Origin: Thinopyrum elongatum
Taxonomy: Eukaryota > Streptophyta > Magnoliopsida > Poales > Poaceae
NCBI GenBank assembly: GCA_011799875.1
Contig: CM022299.1
Coordinates: 342,118,307-342,182,306 of the forward strand
Reading direction: 5' to 3'
Length of the DNA stretch: 64,000 bases
This document shows, in pieces, positions 25,354 to 36,587 of the stretch. The notes under the pieces were generated by a model. That model did not search any database. It saw only the letters and a program-made list of their open reading frames with translations, and was not told the DNA's origin. How positions within the stretch are numbered: the stretch's first letter is position 1; each line of letters starts with the position of its first letter. Made by a program: the position numbers and the translations under genes.

Positions 25354-26115
25354 ACCTCCTATAGAAACCAGCATGACCGAGAAACTACGAATACCTTTGA
25401 TATCTTTAGGACATGGCATTTTCTCAATTGCATCGACTTTAGCTTTATCCACCTCAATACCTCGTTCAGAAATTTTATGCCCCAAGACAATACCTTCATT
25501 AACCATAAAGTGGCACTTCTCCCAATTCAAGACAAGATTAGTTTTCTCACATCTCTGCAAAACAGGATCAAGGTTGCTTAAGCAATCATCAAAAGAAGTT
25601 CTGTAAATGGAAAAGTCATCCATGAAAACCTCAAAAATCTTTTCACAAAAATCAGAGAATATAACAGTCTTACATCTTTGAAAGGTAGCAGGTGCATTGC
25701 AGAAAGCAGAAGGCATACGTCTATAAGCATAAGTTCCAAAAGGACAAGTGAAGGTGGTTTTCTCTTGACCAGGTTGTGAAATAGGTATTTGAGAGAAACC
25801 AGAATATCCATCAAGGAAGCAAAAGTGTGTGTGCTTAGATAATCTTTCTAGCATTTGATCAATAAAAGGCAAAGGGTAATGATCTTTTCTAGTTGCTTTA
25901 TTAAATTTTCTAAAATCAATTACCATTCTATAGCCAGTGACAATTCTCTGTGGAATAAGTTCATTTTTATCATTAGGAACAACAGTAATACCACCCTTCT
26001 TAGGGACACAATGAACGGGACTTACCCATCTACTATCAGCTATGGGATAGATTATACCTGCTTCCAGAAGCTTTAATATTTCAGTTCTTACCACTTCTTT
26101 CATTTTAGGATTCAA
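25354..26115 (-). pseudogene. Athila reverse transcriptase (truncated)
   Basis: The domain starts near MNPKMKEVVRTEILKLLEAG and includes the VIDFRKFNKATRKDHYPLPF block, FLDGYSGFSQI, and the catalytic FMDD box near 25612-25626 (both aspartates kept). The GLGHKISERGIEVD-type block is followed by a 1-base frameshift near 25390, and then the sequence ends abruptly at the Tat-A LTR. The frame running on to 25153 is chance LTR sequence. The missing part is the C-terminal end of the RT plus RNase H and integrase. Confidence 0.88.
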
Positions 26116-26118
26116 ACG

Positions 26119-26412
26119 TCATCGGTGATCAACAACGGGTTTAGCATCAGGTTCCATATTAATCTTGTGCTGACATAGAGTGGTACTAATACCCTTAAGA
26201 TCATCAAGAGTATATCCAATAGCAGCTCGGTGCTTCTTCAGAATTTTCAATAATCTTTCCTCTCCATGTTCTGAAAGGTTAGCACTAATAATAACAGGAT
26301 ATATCTTTTTCTCATCAAGATAAGCATATTTCATAGTGTCTGGCAATTGTTTTAGTTCAAACACAGGATCACCTTTAGGTGGAGGAGGTCCTCCTAGAGT
26401 TTCAATAGGCAA
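26119..26412 (-). pseudogene. Athila pol linker between protease and RT
   Basis: A segment typical of Athila Pol (LKPLPxxMKYAYL-like, ISANLSEHGEERLLKILKKHRAAIGYTLDDLKGI). It connects protease to reverse transcriptase; a stop near 26117 splits it from the RT frame and a frameshift near 26430 from the protease frame. Confidence 0.75.
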
Positions 26413-26437
26413 ATTATGTTTAAGCAGAGGTCATTGT

Positions 26438-27100
26438 TCAAAAAAAATTATCTATCTCATTTGTTTCATGCATATGCATATCATTTTCGTGGTCTAGCAA
26501 ATATTGTTCTAGTGGATTAGTAGGAGGCACGGCAATAGAAGCAAGACCAATTATTTCATCCTTATTAGGTAATTCTTTCTTATGAGGTTGCCTATTAAAC
26601 TTGGAAAAATTAAATTCATGAGACTCATCACCAAAGCGAACACTGACAATTTGTTTATGACAATCTATAGTAGCATTGATAGTGTTCAAGAAAGGTCTAC
26701 CAAAGATAATGGGACAAAAGTCATCTTGTGGGGAACCAAGAACTAGAAAATCAGTATGGTATTTTATTTTCCCACACAAGACTTCAACATCTCTAACAAT
26801 CCCAAGTGGTGTGATGGTGTCTCTATTCGCAAGTTTAATAGTAACATCTATGTCTTCTATTTCAGCGGGTGCTATATCATTCATAATTTCTTGGTATAAG
26901 GTAAAAGGAATAGCACTCACGCTAGCACCTAAGTCACATAAACCATGATAACAGTGATCTCCTATTTTGACTGAGACAACCGGCATGCCAACAACAGGTC
27001 TATGTTTATCTTTCTCATCTGGTTTAGCAAATCTAGCAGCTTCATCACTGAAGTAAATAACATGCCCATCTATATTTTCTGCCAAGAGATCTTTAACCAT
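26438..27100 (-). pseudogene. Athila protease region
   Basis: The retropepsin-like core shows LCDLGASVSAIP near 26930 (D-L-G-A form, usual in Athila) and the FGRPFLNTINATID block near 26690. It would process the polyprotein. It sits in a different frame from gag and overlaps its 3' end by about 30 nt, either a decayed frame junction or a simple indel. Confidence 0.8.
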
Positions 27101-28113
27101 AGCAACACTAGTTCTACTTTGATTTGTTCAGCAGGTTTAGGTGCTCTAATATTACTTTTATTGACCACGGTCGAGACCTTAGCATGTTCCTTTATCATAA
27201 CAGGGAAAGGTGGTTTTTCAACATAAGCAGTAGGAACAACTGGGTCAACATTGTAAATGATAGTTTCATCTTTAACCACAACCGGTTCTTTAATTTCTTC
27301 TTCAATAGGTGGATGATATTTAAACCACTTCTCCTTGGGGAGATCAACATGAGTAGCAAATGATTCACAGAAAGAGGCTACTATCTCAGAGTCAAGTCCA
27401 TATTTAGTGATAAACTTGTGAAAAGCATCGGTATTCATAAAAGATTTAACACAATCAAACTTAAGCTTGATACCTGACTCTTTACCTTCACTGAGTTCCC
27501 AATCTTCAGAGTTGCATTTATTTCTTTCTAAAAGATCCCACCTGAATTCAATAGTCTTCTTCATAAAAGAACCAGTACAAGAAAGCCGAGCATAAAAATT
27601 CTGAATTATAATTTCTCTTGAGAGCTCATGATTGGGGCATGAATATAACATTGACTTAAGCCTCCCCCAAGCTAGAGCGATACTTTCTCCTTCACGAAGC
27701 CAAAAATTATATATGTAATTCTGATCACGATGAACTAGATGCATAGGATAATTTTTTTGGTCAAATTCCAATTTCAATCGATTCCAGTTCCAAGATCCAA
27801 TATCATCGCATAGCCTATACCATGCCAATGATTTTCCCTTCAAAGATAAAGGTAAAACCTTCTTCTTAGCTTCATCTCCGGGTAAACCTGCAAGCTTAAA
27901 TAATCCACAAATTTCATCTACATATATCAAGTGCATATCAGGATGTTCGGTTCCATCTCCTGCATAAGGATTAGCTAGCAGTTGTTCTATCATACCCGAA
28001 GGAATTTCATAACCAATATTTTCAGTAGGTGCGGTAGGTTGAGGGGCAACTAATTGTGGTTCCGGTCGAGGTGAAGATACCCCGAACAAACCCCTCAAAG
28101 GATTGTTCTCCAT
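27070..28113 (-). pseudogene. Athila Gag
   Basis: An Athila-type Gag starting MENNPLRGLFG at 28113, 76 nt past the primer site. The Gag fold contains GDEAKKKVLPLSLKGKSLAWYR and YFxRLxxxLxxCPNHELS-like motifs. Typical of Athila, no CCHC knuckle is seen. The C-terminal third (about 27400-27070) is Lys/Glu/Val-rich linker and ends near the protease in another frame. The N-terminal part is open and well preserved; whether it was once a single Gag-Pol frame cannot be told here. Confidence 0.82.
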
Positions 28114-28188
28114 AGTAACAAGTAATAATAAATTTCAGCACATAGTGATTTTTCCTTACCAATTTCCACTTACCAAGAGTGCTTCACT

Positions 28189-28205
28189 CCCCGGCAACGG
28201 TGCCA
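28189..28205 (-). other. Primer binding site of the Athila element
   Basis: The minus strand reads TGGCACCGTTGCCGGGG, 11 nt inside the LTR end. The TGGCRCCGTTGCCGGGG form is the Asp-tRNA-type primer site common in Athila elements. Confidence 0.8.
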
Positions 28206-28216
28206 GAAAAGAGCCT

Positions 28217-29701
28217 TGATGACCCATAAGTATAGGGGTTCAATCATAGTCCTTTCGATAAGTAAGAGTGTCGAACCCAACGAGGAGCAGAAGGAAATGA
28301 CAAGTGGTTTTCAGCAAGGTATTTTCTGCAAGCACTGAAATAGTCAGTAACAAGTAGTTTGATAGCAAGATAATTTGTAACGAGCAAGTAACGGTAACAG
28401 TAAATAATATGCAGCAAGATAGCCCAATCCTTTTGTGGCAAAGGACCGGCCAAAACGGTCTCTTATGATAGCAAAGCGTTCTTGAGGTTACATGGGAATT
28501 TGTGTTCGCTACTTTGATAATTTGATATGTGGGTGGACCGGTGCTTAGTTGATGTTCTTACTTGAACAAACCTCCTACTTATGATTAACCCCCTCGCAAG
28601 CATCTGCAACTACGAGAAAAGTATTAAGATAAAATCTAACCATAGCATTAAACTTTTGGATCCAAATCAGTCCCTTACGAAGTAGCGCATAAACTAGGGT
28701 TTATGTTACTGTCACTCTAGCAACCCATCATCTAATAACTACTCCACAATGCATTCCCTTAGGCCCAAATATGGTGAAGTGCCATGTAGTCGACGTTCAC
28801 ATGACACCACTAAGGGAATCACAACATACATATCATCAAAATATCGAACACATATCAAGTTCACATGATTACTTGCAACATGACTTCTCCCGTGACCTCA
28901 AGAACAAAAGTAACTACTCACAAATGATAATCATGCTCAAGATCAGAGGGGTATTAAATAGCATAATGGATCTGAACATGTAATCTTCCACCAAATAAAC
29001 CATATAGTAATCAACTACAAGATGTAATCAACACTACTAGTCACCCACAAGTACCAATCTAAGGTTCCGGTACAAAGATTGAACACAAGAGATGAACTAG
29101 GGTTTGAGAGGAGGTGGTGTTGTTGAAGATGTTGATGAAGATTGCCCTCCCCAAGATGGGAGATTTGTTGGTGATGATGATGACGATGGTTTCCCCCTCC
29201 GGGAGGGAACTTCCCCCGGCGGAATCGCTCCACCGGAGGGCAAAAGTGCTCCTGCCCAAGTTCCGCCTCGAGACAGCGGCGCTTCGTCCCAAAAGTCCTC
29301 TCCTTATTTTTTCTAGGTCAAAATGACTTATATACCAGAAGAGGGGCTTCGGAGGTGGGCCGAGGAGGGCACAACCCACCAGGGCGCGCCTGGGGGGCCT
29401 GGCGCGCCCAGGTGGGTTGTGCCCACCTGGTGGGCCTCCTCCGGTAGTTATTTGCTCCAGTATTTTTCTTTTATTCCAAAATAATTATCCGTAAAGTTTC
29501 AGCTCATTTGGAGATGTGCCGAATAGGTAACTCTGATGTAGCTTTTCCAGGTCCAGAATTCCAGTTGCCGGTATTCTCCCTCTTTGTGTAAACCTTGCAT
29601 ATTATGAGAGAAAAGGCATTAGAATTACTCCAAAAGGCATTATTATGCATAAAAACATAGTAAATAATAGTAGGTAAACATGATGCAAAATGGACGTATC
29701 A
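28217..29701 (-). repeat. Athila 5' LTR (1485 bp)
   Basis: The minus-strand start TGATACGTCC is at 29701 and the end GGGTCATCA at 28217, so the termini are TGAT/ATCA inverted. A TATATAAG box lies at 29328-29334 in transcription orientation. The ORFs at 29059-29379 and 29104-29326 are GC-rich artefacts. The outer flank at 29702-29706 is CGCCG; its partner should be left of the window. Confidence 0.82.
29328..29334 (-). promoter_or_regulatory. TATA box of the Athila LTR
   Basis: GGTATATAAGTC on the minus strand, about 365 bp inside the LTR start, fits a U3 core promoter. Confidence 0.6.
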
Positions 29702-30684
29702 CGCCGCAGTTCATTACACGCCCCTGCGGGGCTCTTCGCAAACTCTTGATGCAGGAAATAAAAAAAAACACGAAGCAAAAGAAGCGGCCTCCCGAGGACC
29801 GTTGCTCCTGGAGCTTGGCTCCGCCGCCACCCGCGTTTAGTCGGAGTCCTCCTCCTGCTTGACAGGGACGTGGTGGTGGGGCCGCTCGATGTCCTCCTGG
29901 GCCCGGGTGCGGCGACGGGGCGGCTCGTCATAGTCATCGTTGCTCGAGCTGCCCCGAAAGGAGGCGTCGCCGCTGCTGGAAGTGCGGCGGCCGAGGGCAA
30001 GTTCACCGCTGAGGACGCCGCCGCTGCGCTGACCGGCGTCGTCCGAAGAATGGTCACTATCATCGTCGTCGCCTTCGGGGCAGCACCCCAGGCGACTGCC
30101 ATCCTCCCCGAAGATCCTAACAAAGAGCGTTGTTGCCCCGTCGTACTTGAAGTGGTGGGTACGCCTCCATTCAGATCACGGGCACGGGCAAACGACAGCC
30201 ATCCGTGGGTCAAGAACACGTGGCCGATGGAGGAGACCTCGACTTCCACCCGCGAGGGCCCGTTGCAGCAGCCGTCAGGCTGCAGCCGCAGCCCAACGGG
30301 TCCTGGTGCTGGCAGCTCCTCCGCGAAGGAGCTTGGAAGCAGAAGCCTGGTGCTCGAAGGGCCCTCCACCCATACGACGAACTCGCGGGCCGTGTCGATC
30401 GAGCGCGTGTGCGGACACGGTGGCTGGGTGGCCCCGGCGCATCTTCCCTCTTGGCCGCGGCTGCCATGGCCCCCGCGGCCGCCCCCGCGGGGGAGGCTCC
30501 TCTCCCGACTGTCAAGGCCGATGCGGGCCGTCAGAGGCGGACGCCCGCGCCCCTATGATGACGTCGCTGGTGCAGCGGCGGATTTGCGGGGACGACTGCA
30601 CCCTCTCTTGGGTTGCGGCGCCTCCGGCCCCACCTGGGAGGCCTTGCCCTTCTCTTCGGCTGAGAACCTCCTTGCTGGCGCCAT
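29702..30684 (-). pseudogene. Tat-B antisense gene remnant
   Basis: The minus strand has an ATG at 30684 followed by about 46 codons (MAPARRFSAEEKGKASQ start, then Lys/Arg/Pro/Ala-rich) ending in a TAG. Beyond it, GC-rich frames rich in Arg, Ala and Ser continue with several stops and shifts to the Athila border. Position and composition match the 5' part of the Tat-A antisense gene, but the conserved Transposase_28-like block is not recognisable. The longest frame (30369-29602 minus) crosses into Athila sequence and is not real as drawn. Confidence 0.45.
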
Positions 30685-30773
30685 GGTTGCCTTGGCAAGG
30701 TGGAGGATGTGGCGGATATAGGAGAACCGGGGGCAAGAAGACGAAGGTGGGCTAGGGGGCTCCGCCCCCTCGC

Positions 30774-30784
30774 ACTTTTATAGG
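30774..30784 (-). promoter_or_regulatory. TATA box in front of the Tat-B antisense gene
   Basis: The minus strand reads GCCTATAAAAGTGCG about 90 nt upstream of the ATG at 30684. This is correct spacing for a core promoter plus a short leader, so the antisense gene probably has its own promoter rather than depending on the LTR. Confidence 0.55.
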
Positions 30785-31025
30785 CAGAGGAAGGCTAACC
30801 GGCGCCCTTCCACATTCCGAGTGATGATGGCCCTGTTGCATGCACCAGGCTGCTTTCAACTCAGAGCGGTTGCCGAGGTGACGTGGGGAAGCGGAGGCGT
30901 CCGCGTTCCGTCAAGCGCCACACGTCAAGCCTGGTCCGCAGGCGGTTGGGGCCCGCGGCGCTTCGACCCTGCCCCTTGGCTTCGCCTGGAAGCTAGCTCA
31001 GGCGCGCCTTGGGCCTGGGGGTTAC

Positions 31026-31895
31026 TATCGGCGTTCTGGGAACCAGGGTACCCAGACTTGCCTACCTACGGCCCACGGCATGACTCCCTCGACGGCCTGG
31101 TACAGCCCAGCGGCATGACCTTCAAGACAAGACCCTCATGAGGGCCCTGGCCTCGCGAGGCGGATGACACCAAGACCTCCAGAGCGCTGCCTCCCAGGTT
31201 GCCTCCCAAGGAGCGGAGATTCCTATGCAAGTGCCCAGCCTCACGAGGCTATGATGACGTGAGCCATGACGACCAAGGCCAGGCGGGCGCCAGCGGGCGC
31301 AGAGGAGGCAGTTTCCCTTTCGGTGCTAAGGGAGCAAGGACAGGCGTGGGTTCCCAAGGAGCCCTCCAAAGGTTTCCATTCCGGTGCAACAAGACCAAGA
31401 CCACAGGCTCGGCAGGACGGATGTCATCACCGAGCTCACTGCCGCGTCACGACCAGAAGCTTTGCAGGAGAAGACCACCTTTTGTCAGGATTAGATGTAC
31501 CTCATGTCCCCTTTCAAATTGGCCGTTGTGGAATCCCTTCCCGCCTAAGTTTTTGGGGAAGAGGACCAGGCCACTATAAATATAGCCTAGTCTCCACTGT
31601 AGAAGGGGTCGACTCATTCTCATTCCCCGAGCCCTCGCGAGGCAGCTCATCCACTGTACTAGTTCATCCTCAACCTCCTCGTGAGGCCAATCCATCACAA
31701 AGTAGGAGTAGGGTTTTACACCGCAAGGTGGCCCGAACCTGGGTAAACTGTCGTGTCCATCTTCTTCCCCGCTCGAGCGTGTATCCGGCAAGGCTATGCT
31801 GTAGGGCGATGAGCTTGAGACTTGAGACGTTGAGATCTTCACACACGCCCCAGAGTTCAAACCTTCTTGGGTCTGCGGAGCCCTGAATCTGACAG
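31026..31895 (+). repeat. Tat-B 3' LTR (870 bp)
   Basis: It starts TATCGGCGTTCTGGG (TG expected; the G is mutated) right after a GGCCTGGGGGTTAC polypurine tract and ends at GAATCTGACA (31895). It has a CTATAAATATA box at 31574-31583 and the GGCCCGAACCTGGGTAAA block near 31730 shared with the Tat-A LTR. Confidence 0.8.
31574..31583 (+). promoter_or_regulatory. TATA box of Tat-B LTR
   Basis: CACTATAAATATAG lies about 320 bp before the LTR end, the same relative place as the TATA of the Tat-A LTR. Confidence 0.6.
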
Positions 31896-32170
31896 TTGTG
31901 CACATGGAGGCCAAGTTCATTGGGCTGCCGTGTTTCACACTCCTCCTCAATTGTGGAGACAATAGCTTTCATCAAAAATAAACAAATGAATAGTATAAAA
32001 GCGCACTGACATTATACCACCCGGTTTCCTTGCTTGTCCACGATATCGGAAAGAATACTTTCATTCGCCGATATGTGGGACGTCGACCATCCTGGTCCAC
32101 TTGCCATGCACGAAAATTAGAGTGCATCACACAGTAATGCAGGGGACACTCACCCCGGTCGTAGCGCCTC
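31896..32170 (-). other. Possible exon remnant of a host gene next to Tat-B
   Basis: The minus strand has an open stretch starting MKAIVSTIEEECETRQ at about 31972 that runs into the LTR end, and upstream (32160-32020) another open stretch with a protein-like composition. They could be two exons of a host gene or transcript cut by Tat-B, with a short AT-rich gap between them. No family is recognised and splice sites are ambiguous, so this may be chance. Confidence 0.2.
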
Positions 32171-33132
32171 CGTAATAAATGACTAATGAGCCATCAAATC
32201 GCAGGCCCAACCTTTCCCACAGTAAGTTGCTCGGACGAAGGAACCATCATGACTTCGTTGAATCCGCTTCTTCAAGAAAACTTACTGTACCAGCAATACT
32301 GCTACCACACGCGAAGACTGGACGCCACTGTAGCATGTCATATCACTCAAACCCACTAGGCCAAACTAGCCCGCCTAAATCTAGGATTTGTACCTCTCTG
32401 TACTGCTATGATTTTGTAGACGACTAGAAAGAAATGGAGGGCCTTTCTCTCTCTCTAGATCTCTCTCCATCCCACAACCCATTTCTAGCACACGTACACA
32501 CTCTTTGTAGCCACTCTGAAAGTACGATGTCACTACACATTCACGCGTCCAGGAAAAAAATACACATTCACGCATGTTACAAATACGTGCCAATTTTGTT
32601 CTGAATGCTGGCTATTAATGTGAATGTATGTGTGCACCAACTCTTTGAGTTTCATGTGAATTAATGTATAATTGTGGGCTATTGTCTGATAGAATTTTAG
32701 GAGCTTGGGCTATTGGCCGATTGACAACCAGACCTATAAGCGTACCACGAGCTCATCAGCCCCAACATTTCTCTTCGGTGAGTGTTTGCAAGTACTATAG
32801 CTCACAGAGTACCTAGCCTACTAACACGGCGCGGAATCAATCGAGGTTTGACACCAAGAATCATCAAACCATTTTTTCATCAAACAAGTCCTGCTTATAT
32901 GATAAACAGTTCAAACTTACGTCTAACCACTCATGCCATATATTACACCAAAAGCTGGCGAGGATACATCTGTTTCCATAACTCGGAGAGGGTTCGCATG
33001 ATTCACTATCAAACAAAAGAAGCAAGTACCGCCAACACAAGACAGTGCACTAGCCCTAAGATGGTTTGATAACACGCATTGTTCTGGCAATTAAACACAA
33101 TGCAAACTACGTTGAAAGATTGGCGCGACCAA
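32171..33132. other. Intergenic stretch, nothing recognised
   Basis: About 960 bp of moderately AT-rich sequence without repeats or convincing ORFs. Its right part lies downstream of the minus-strand gene at 33133-33754 and should hold that gene's 3' UTR. Confidence 0.5.
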
Positions 33133-33754
33133 CTATTTCTTGCCATCGATCTCTGGGGCGATGTCCATAGGACGAAGAGCGGCATGGGAATCGATCTCTG
33201 GGGCGATGTCCACCAGACGGACAGCAGCATGGGAATCGATCTCTGGGGTGATGTCCACAGGACGGACCGCGACATCGGAATCATTAAGGACGTCCACTGG
33301 CACCTGCACAACCCTAACATATTAGCAAGCACATTGCAAATAATCAAAAACCACAACTATGGGAAGCCATTTTTTTTACCTTATGCAGCTCACCGGGGGA
33401 TCCCATCCCTCCGGGGGCCATCTCCTCGAAGGGGGTCATCGCCTTGCCAGGGAAATGCTGCTTCTCAACGGTGACTATCTCCTCAAACCCGGCCTTGAGC
33501 CTCTCATAGGTGGCCATTAGAGTTTCTGGGGCAGGCACAGTGGGGCCCTTGCTGTTCTTCCAGCTTTCTTTGTTCAGGAGTTCATCCACCAACGTCGTCA
33601 ACTCTTTAGCCAGTGCTTGTTTCTTGGAGTTCTTCGTCTCCATGGGTTGGCCCGCCAACATCGCCAACTCGTTGGTCGGTGCTTGCTTCCTGGAGATCCC
33701 TGTCTCGAGTGGGTTGTCTGCCGGCAAATCTTTGCCTAGTGCTCCATGATCCAT
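33133..33754 (-). CDS. Putative small two-exon host gene, 181 aa, C-terminal 15-aa repeats
   Basis: Exon 1 (33754-33380) encodes 125 residues from MDHGALGKDLPADNP, and the frame reaches a donor AAG|GTAAAA in phase 0. Intron 33379-33304 (76 bp, T-rich, acceptor GGGTTGTGCAG) leads to exon 2 (33303-33133, 56 residues plus TAG). Exon 1 carries two related blocks (SRKQAPTNELAMLAGQPMET and SKKQALAKELTTLVDELLN), which look like an internal duplication able to form helices. Exon 2 ends in three 15-residue units of the VRPVDITPEIDSHA type. Upstream, TTTGTTTGTCAG at about 33763-33774 is a good acceptor, so a 5' UTR intron is likely. There is no signal peptide or known domain; I do not recognise the family. 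Clean splice signals preserving a single frame favour a real gene. Confidence 0.55.
33136..33270 (-). repeat. Three 45-bp coding tandem repeats
   Basis: Units 33270-33226, 33225-33181 and 33180-33136 each encode A-V/L-R-P/L-V/M-D-I-T/A-P-E-I-D followed by a variable end. Length is exactly 45 bp, so expansion keeps the frame. Several differences fall at third codon positions, but amino acid changes occur too. Confidence 0.9.
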
Positions 33755-34610
33755 CGATAAACTGACAAACAAAAAGCAATCGAAAGGAAACCACAATCGC
33801 AATGAAAACGGGAAAAGAATAGGCAGTGAGAATTGGTCGGTGCTTCGCAAAAAGAAGATTCTTGGAATGAAAATAGAGTAGCATCACTGATTCGCCCACC
33901 TTTCCTTCATCGGTACAGAAGAAAAATGGCAGAAGTGAGTAGCCTGGAGTGAGGTTTTCTTCAAGATAGGGGAGAAAGGGCTTCAACGAGCGTTCCAGTG
34001 AAATGATGGTTGCTTCATGCCGTCTAACTTTGAGGCCACTTTACCACTACTGGTAAAGGTGTGGGTTTTGTGATATGATGGTTCATGACGGCCACACCGG
34101 GGTGACTGGTGAGTCTCGAATGCAGCACTTCGCTGTGATTTGGTGAACGACACGCGGGCCCGGATGCTTGCTGTCCCGCAGGTCCGTGAAACAATGTAAG
34201 AGCTAATATAATAGAGCCTAGTCAGCTGGCTATAAGCCATTCCACATCATCAAAATCCCATCTGGAAGAGAGAGAAGGGTGGAGAGAGACTAAAGCCGGC
34301 GCTTCACTTATCGCCGGGCTGTAGCGCGCAACACGAGAGAAAAAGAGCTGCATGCAGTTCTTTAAAAGCAAATGCTGCCTTCTCCCTCCAATCAGGTGCG
34401 CTCCCCTCCTTCCCCATGCATGTAAATATTGATTACTAATATAGCCAGCTTAACAGCTCCTCTACAGCCTGCCTTATTTTTCTGTGAAGACTACAATTGA
34501 CATGACACCAGTATAGAGTTGTGGGCTTGTTCGCAAATTTTATGAGCCGGTGGTTGTTCACTTAATTGAGGGTCTATTACCAGACATGAATGATACAAAG
34601 TGCGACCTGG
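33755..34610. other. Upstream region of the small gene, plus a possible MITE remnant
   Basis: Positions 33755-34000 probably carry a 5' UTR intron of the gene. Near 34203-34250 and 34440-34460 the motif AGCTGGCTATA appears in inverted orientation around a 200-bp GA-rich core, possibly an old MITE. No target duplication was found. Confidence 0.35.
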
Positions 34611-34966
34611 CACACCATTAGGGCTGGACCAAAAGCTCGTAGCTCGCGAGTTTAATGAGCCCTCGATAATTCGGCTTGTTATGCTCGTGGGTCGCTTCTT
34701 AATGAACAAAGCCAATCATCAGTTTCTTAACGAACTTAACAAATGAGCTAACAAGTTTCACGCTAAGTTCATTAGTAACAACACAACACATGTTTCATCT
34801 TACATGACAAAATTGTTAATGAGCGCTCACGGGCTTAACGAGCTTGAAACGAACCAAGCCGAGCAGGGTTTTTTGCTCGTTAATCTTTCCGAGCTTACCG
34901 AGCCGAGCCTTAATGAGCACGAGCTTAACGAGCCGCGCAGCTTGTTAATCCACCCCTACACACCAC
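34611..34966. mobile_element. hAT-type MITE (34619-34958) with 8-bp target duplication
   Basis: A 340-bp element with imperfect inverted ends TAGGGCTGGACCAAAAGCTCG and (reverse complement of the right end) TAGGGGTGGATTAACAAGC. The flanks are CACACCAT and CACACCAC, an 8-bp duplication with one mismatch, the size made by hAT transposases. The interior is dense in GAGCTTAACGAGC-type palindromic motifs and has no ORF, so it is non-autonomous. Confidence 0.85.
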
Positions 34967-35944
34967 TTGGAATAAGCGGGTAGCTATCTCAAAAAACAAA
35001 CAAGTCAAGAAAAAACGGCGACCTGACACGTACACAATTTTAAACGATTGTTTTGATGGAGTGAAAAAGGAAAACTACCCCACTATACGTATATATATAT
35101 AGGCAGGAGCCTCCGTGCTTGCTTGCTAGGGTAGCTCTATTCACACACTCTCATCCTCTCCAGATCTAAATAAGATGGCGGTGGTAACACTGTCTTTCTG
35201 TCCTCACCGCTGGTTACAGATCCGGACGTATCCCCTCCACCGGTGCAGGGGAGGAGGGGCAGCGTTTAGGCCGTCATCGACGGCGAGGGATGAGACCCAC
35301 TGTCGGCCGCACCGTTATCTTTGGTCGAGCGCCGGCGCGGGAGGTCCTCCGATCCCTTCGTCACTGCCCTAGTGTGGGCGGATCCGGCCTCCCGCCGCCC
35401 ACCTATCCACACCCCCACGACCTTCAAGTATATCTTCCTTCGAAACCGGCCTAGCTCTACTTCCCTAGCTCACTACGTCGCTGCATGTGCATCATTTTCT
35501 ACCTCTCAGCCCCCCTCGTAGCTAGGCTCGATCAGATGGTCCAACGCCACCTAATTTTTTTTTATTGTTAGAGGTAAAGCTACTTCATGGAGCCGAATCT
35601 TCTACTTGGTTCAAACAGGAAATAAGGGGGAAAAGTTAGTATGTACATCAGACTTGGTACAAACAGGAAAGAAAGGGGGTGAAAGTAGTACAGACTGGCC
35701 ATCCAACCGGCCTCTTGGTCGAAAAGGGAAATATAGGGGAAACGTTGTACACAGAGGTATGACCAGGACTAGATTTGCTATCCACACATACGGATAGGTG
35801 GCTAAAGTGAACAAAAATGGGACCAACCCAGATATGTTGCTTGGATGTTTGTTTCTCGGGGCAACAAACTCTGAATCACCACTTTATGCCCCGGTTTAGG
35901 TACATGGAGCTGGACTTCTGGTGCACCCACTATCCCATGCCCTT
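34967..35944. other. Intergenic stretch with weak promoter-like start
   Basis: A TATATATATAGG run at about 35089-35102 is followed by a pyrimidine-rich leader and a 65-codon ORF (35175-35372). The coding composition is not convincing and no family is recognised. Otherwise nothing stands out before the next LTR. Confidence 0.3.
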
Positions 35945-36587
35945 TGTCGGGGATATACCCCGCGGTATGACCCGGCCGGATATATGACCCGGCCGGGACT
36001 TGGCGTGTCATCAGTAACCCACCTGAAGACTAGCGACTCAAGGGTGACCCGCCCGAGCTTGGCGGTTCATTATTGACCTGGCGGGCAGGTCAGACAGACG
36101 ACAAGACCCAACGGCCCAGAAGGCGGCTCGTGGGAAGGCCGGCTCATATTATGGTGGGCCGGCTTAGGAGGAAAGGCATGAGGAATATTTTCCTTACAAG
36201 GAAGCAAGACCCGGACTTGTATCCGGCTTGTAATAGAGGATAAACTAGTCCTAATCCTAGTAGAACTCCACATGTAACCCGCCCCTCCAACTTATATAAG
36301 GAGGGGCAGGGCACCCCAAGAGGAAGAAGTTTTACAAGTTAAGACAGACAAGTCAATAGCTCTCAAGATAGAGGTAGAGAAAGAGCACCCATGTAATCGT
36401 GAGCATCACCATGATCAATATCAATGAAGCAGGATGTAGGCTTTTACCTCCACCGTGAGGGGCCGAACCTGGGTAGAACCTCGTGTCTCTCGTCCCACTC
36501 AACCCCTCTCAAGCTACCACATAGATGCGTTGGCCTCACGACTAAGTCCTTTTTCACGAGGACATCTGCCGTGACAAATCCACGACA
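35945..36587 (+). repeat. 5' LTR (643 bp) of the non-coding element
   Basis: It starts TGTCGGGGATATACCCC and ends AATCCACGACA. CTTATATAAGGAGGGGC near 36291-36307 is the likely core promoter. Confidence 0.93.

Larger units (their letters stand above)
25354..29701 (-). mobile_element. Athila-type Gypsy element, 5' LTR through reverse transcriptase
   Basis: A minus-strand element, truncated within this window by the Tat-A insertion. Its order in transcription direction is LTR (29701-28217), primer site (28205-28189), gag (28113), protease, linker and reverse transcriptase, stopping at about 25354. The rest of pol, and probably the second LTR, should lie left of position 1, beyond Tat-A. The LTR starts TGATACGTCC and ends TCATCA. 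The start resembles abundant Triticeae Athila-type families such as Sabrina/WHAM/Fatima, but I cannot assign one. Confidence 0.85.
29702..31895 (+). mobile_element. Tat-B: 3' end of another Tat-type element
   Basis: This is the host of the Athila insertion. It contains the remnant of an antisense gene (minus strand), a polypurine tract and a 3' LTR (31026-31895). The arrangement is the same as in Tat-A, so it is a second, older, Tat-type element whose pol and 5' LTR should lie left of the window. After 31895 the sequence is unrelated. Confidence 0.8.

Noticed and set aside
30147..30755. Overlapping plus-strand ORFs (up to 283 codons) around 29870-30755
   Set aside because: They are GC-rich shadows opposite the Tat-B antisense gene remnant; several frames are open at once.
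32782..33069. 95-codon plus-strand ORF
   Set aside because: No domain, AT-rich, and on the opposite strand just downstream of the better supported 33133-33754 gene.
9940..35944. Shared CCCTT before both Tekay-A (9940) and the non-coding element (35940) as evidence of one event
   Set aside because: The two elements are unrelated and each has its own right-hand copy; the same 5-mer is probably coincidence.
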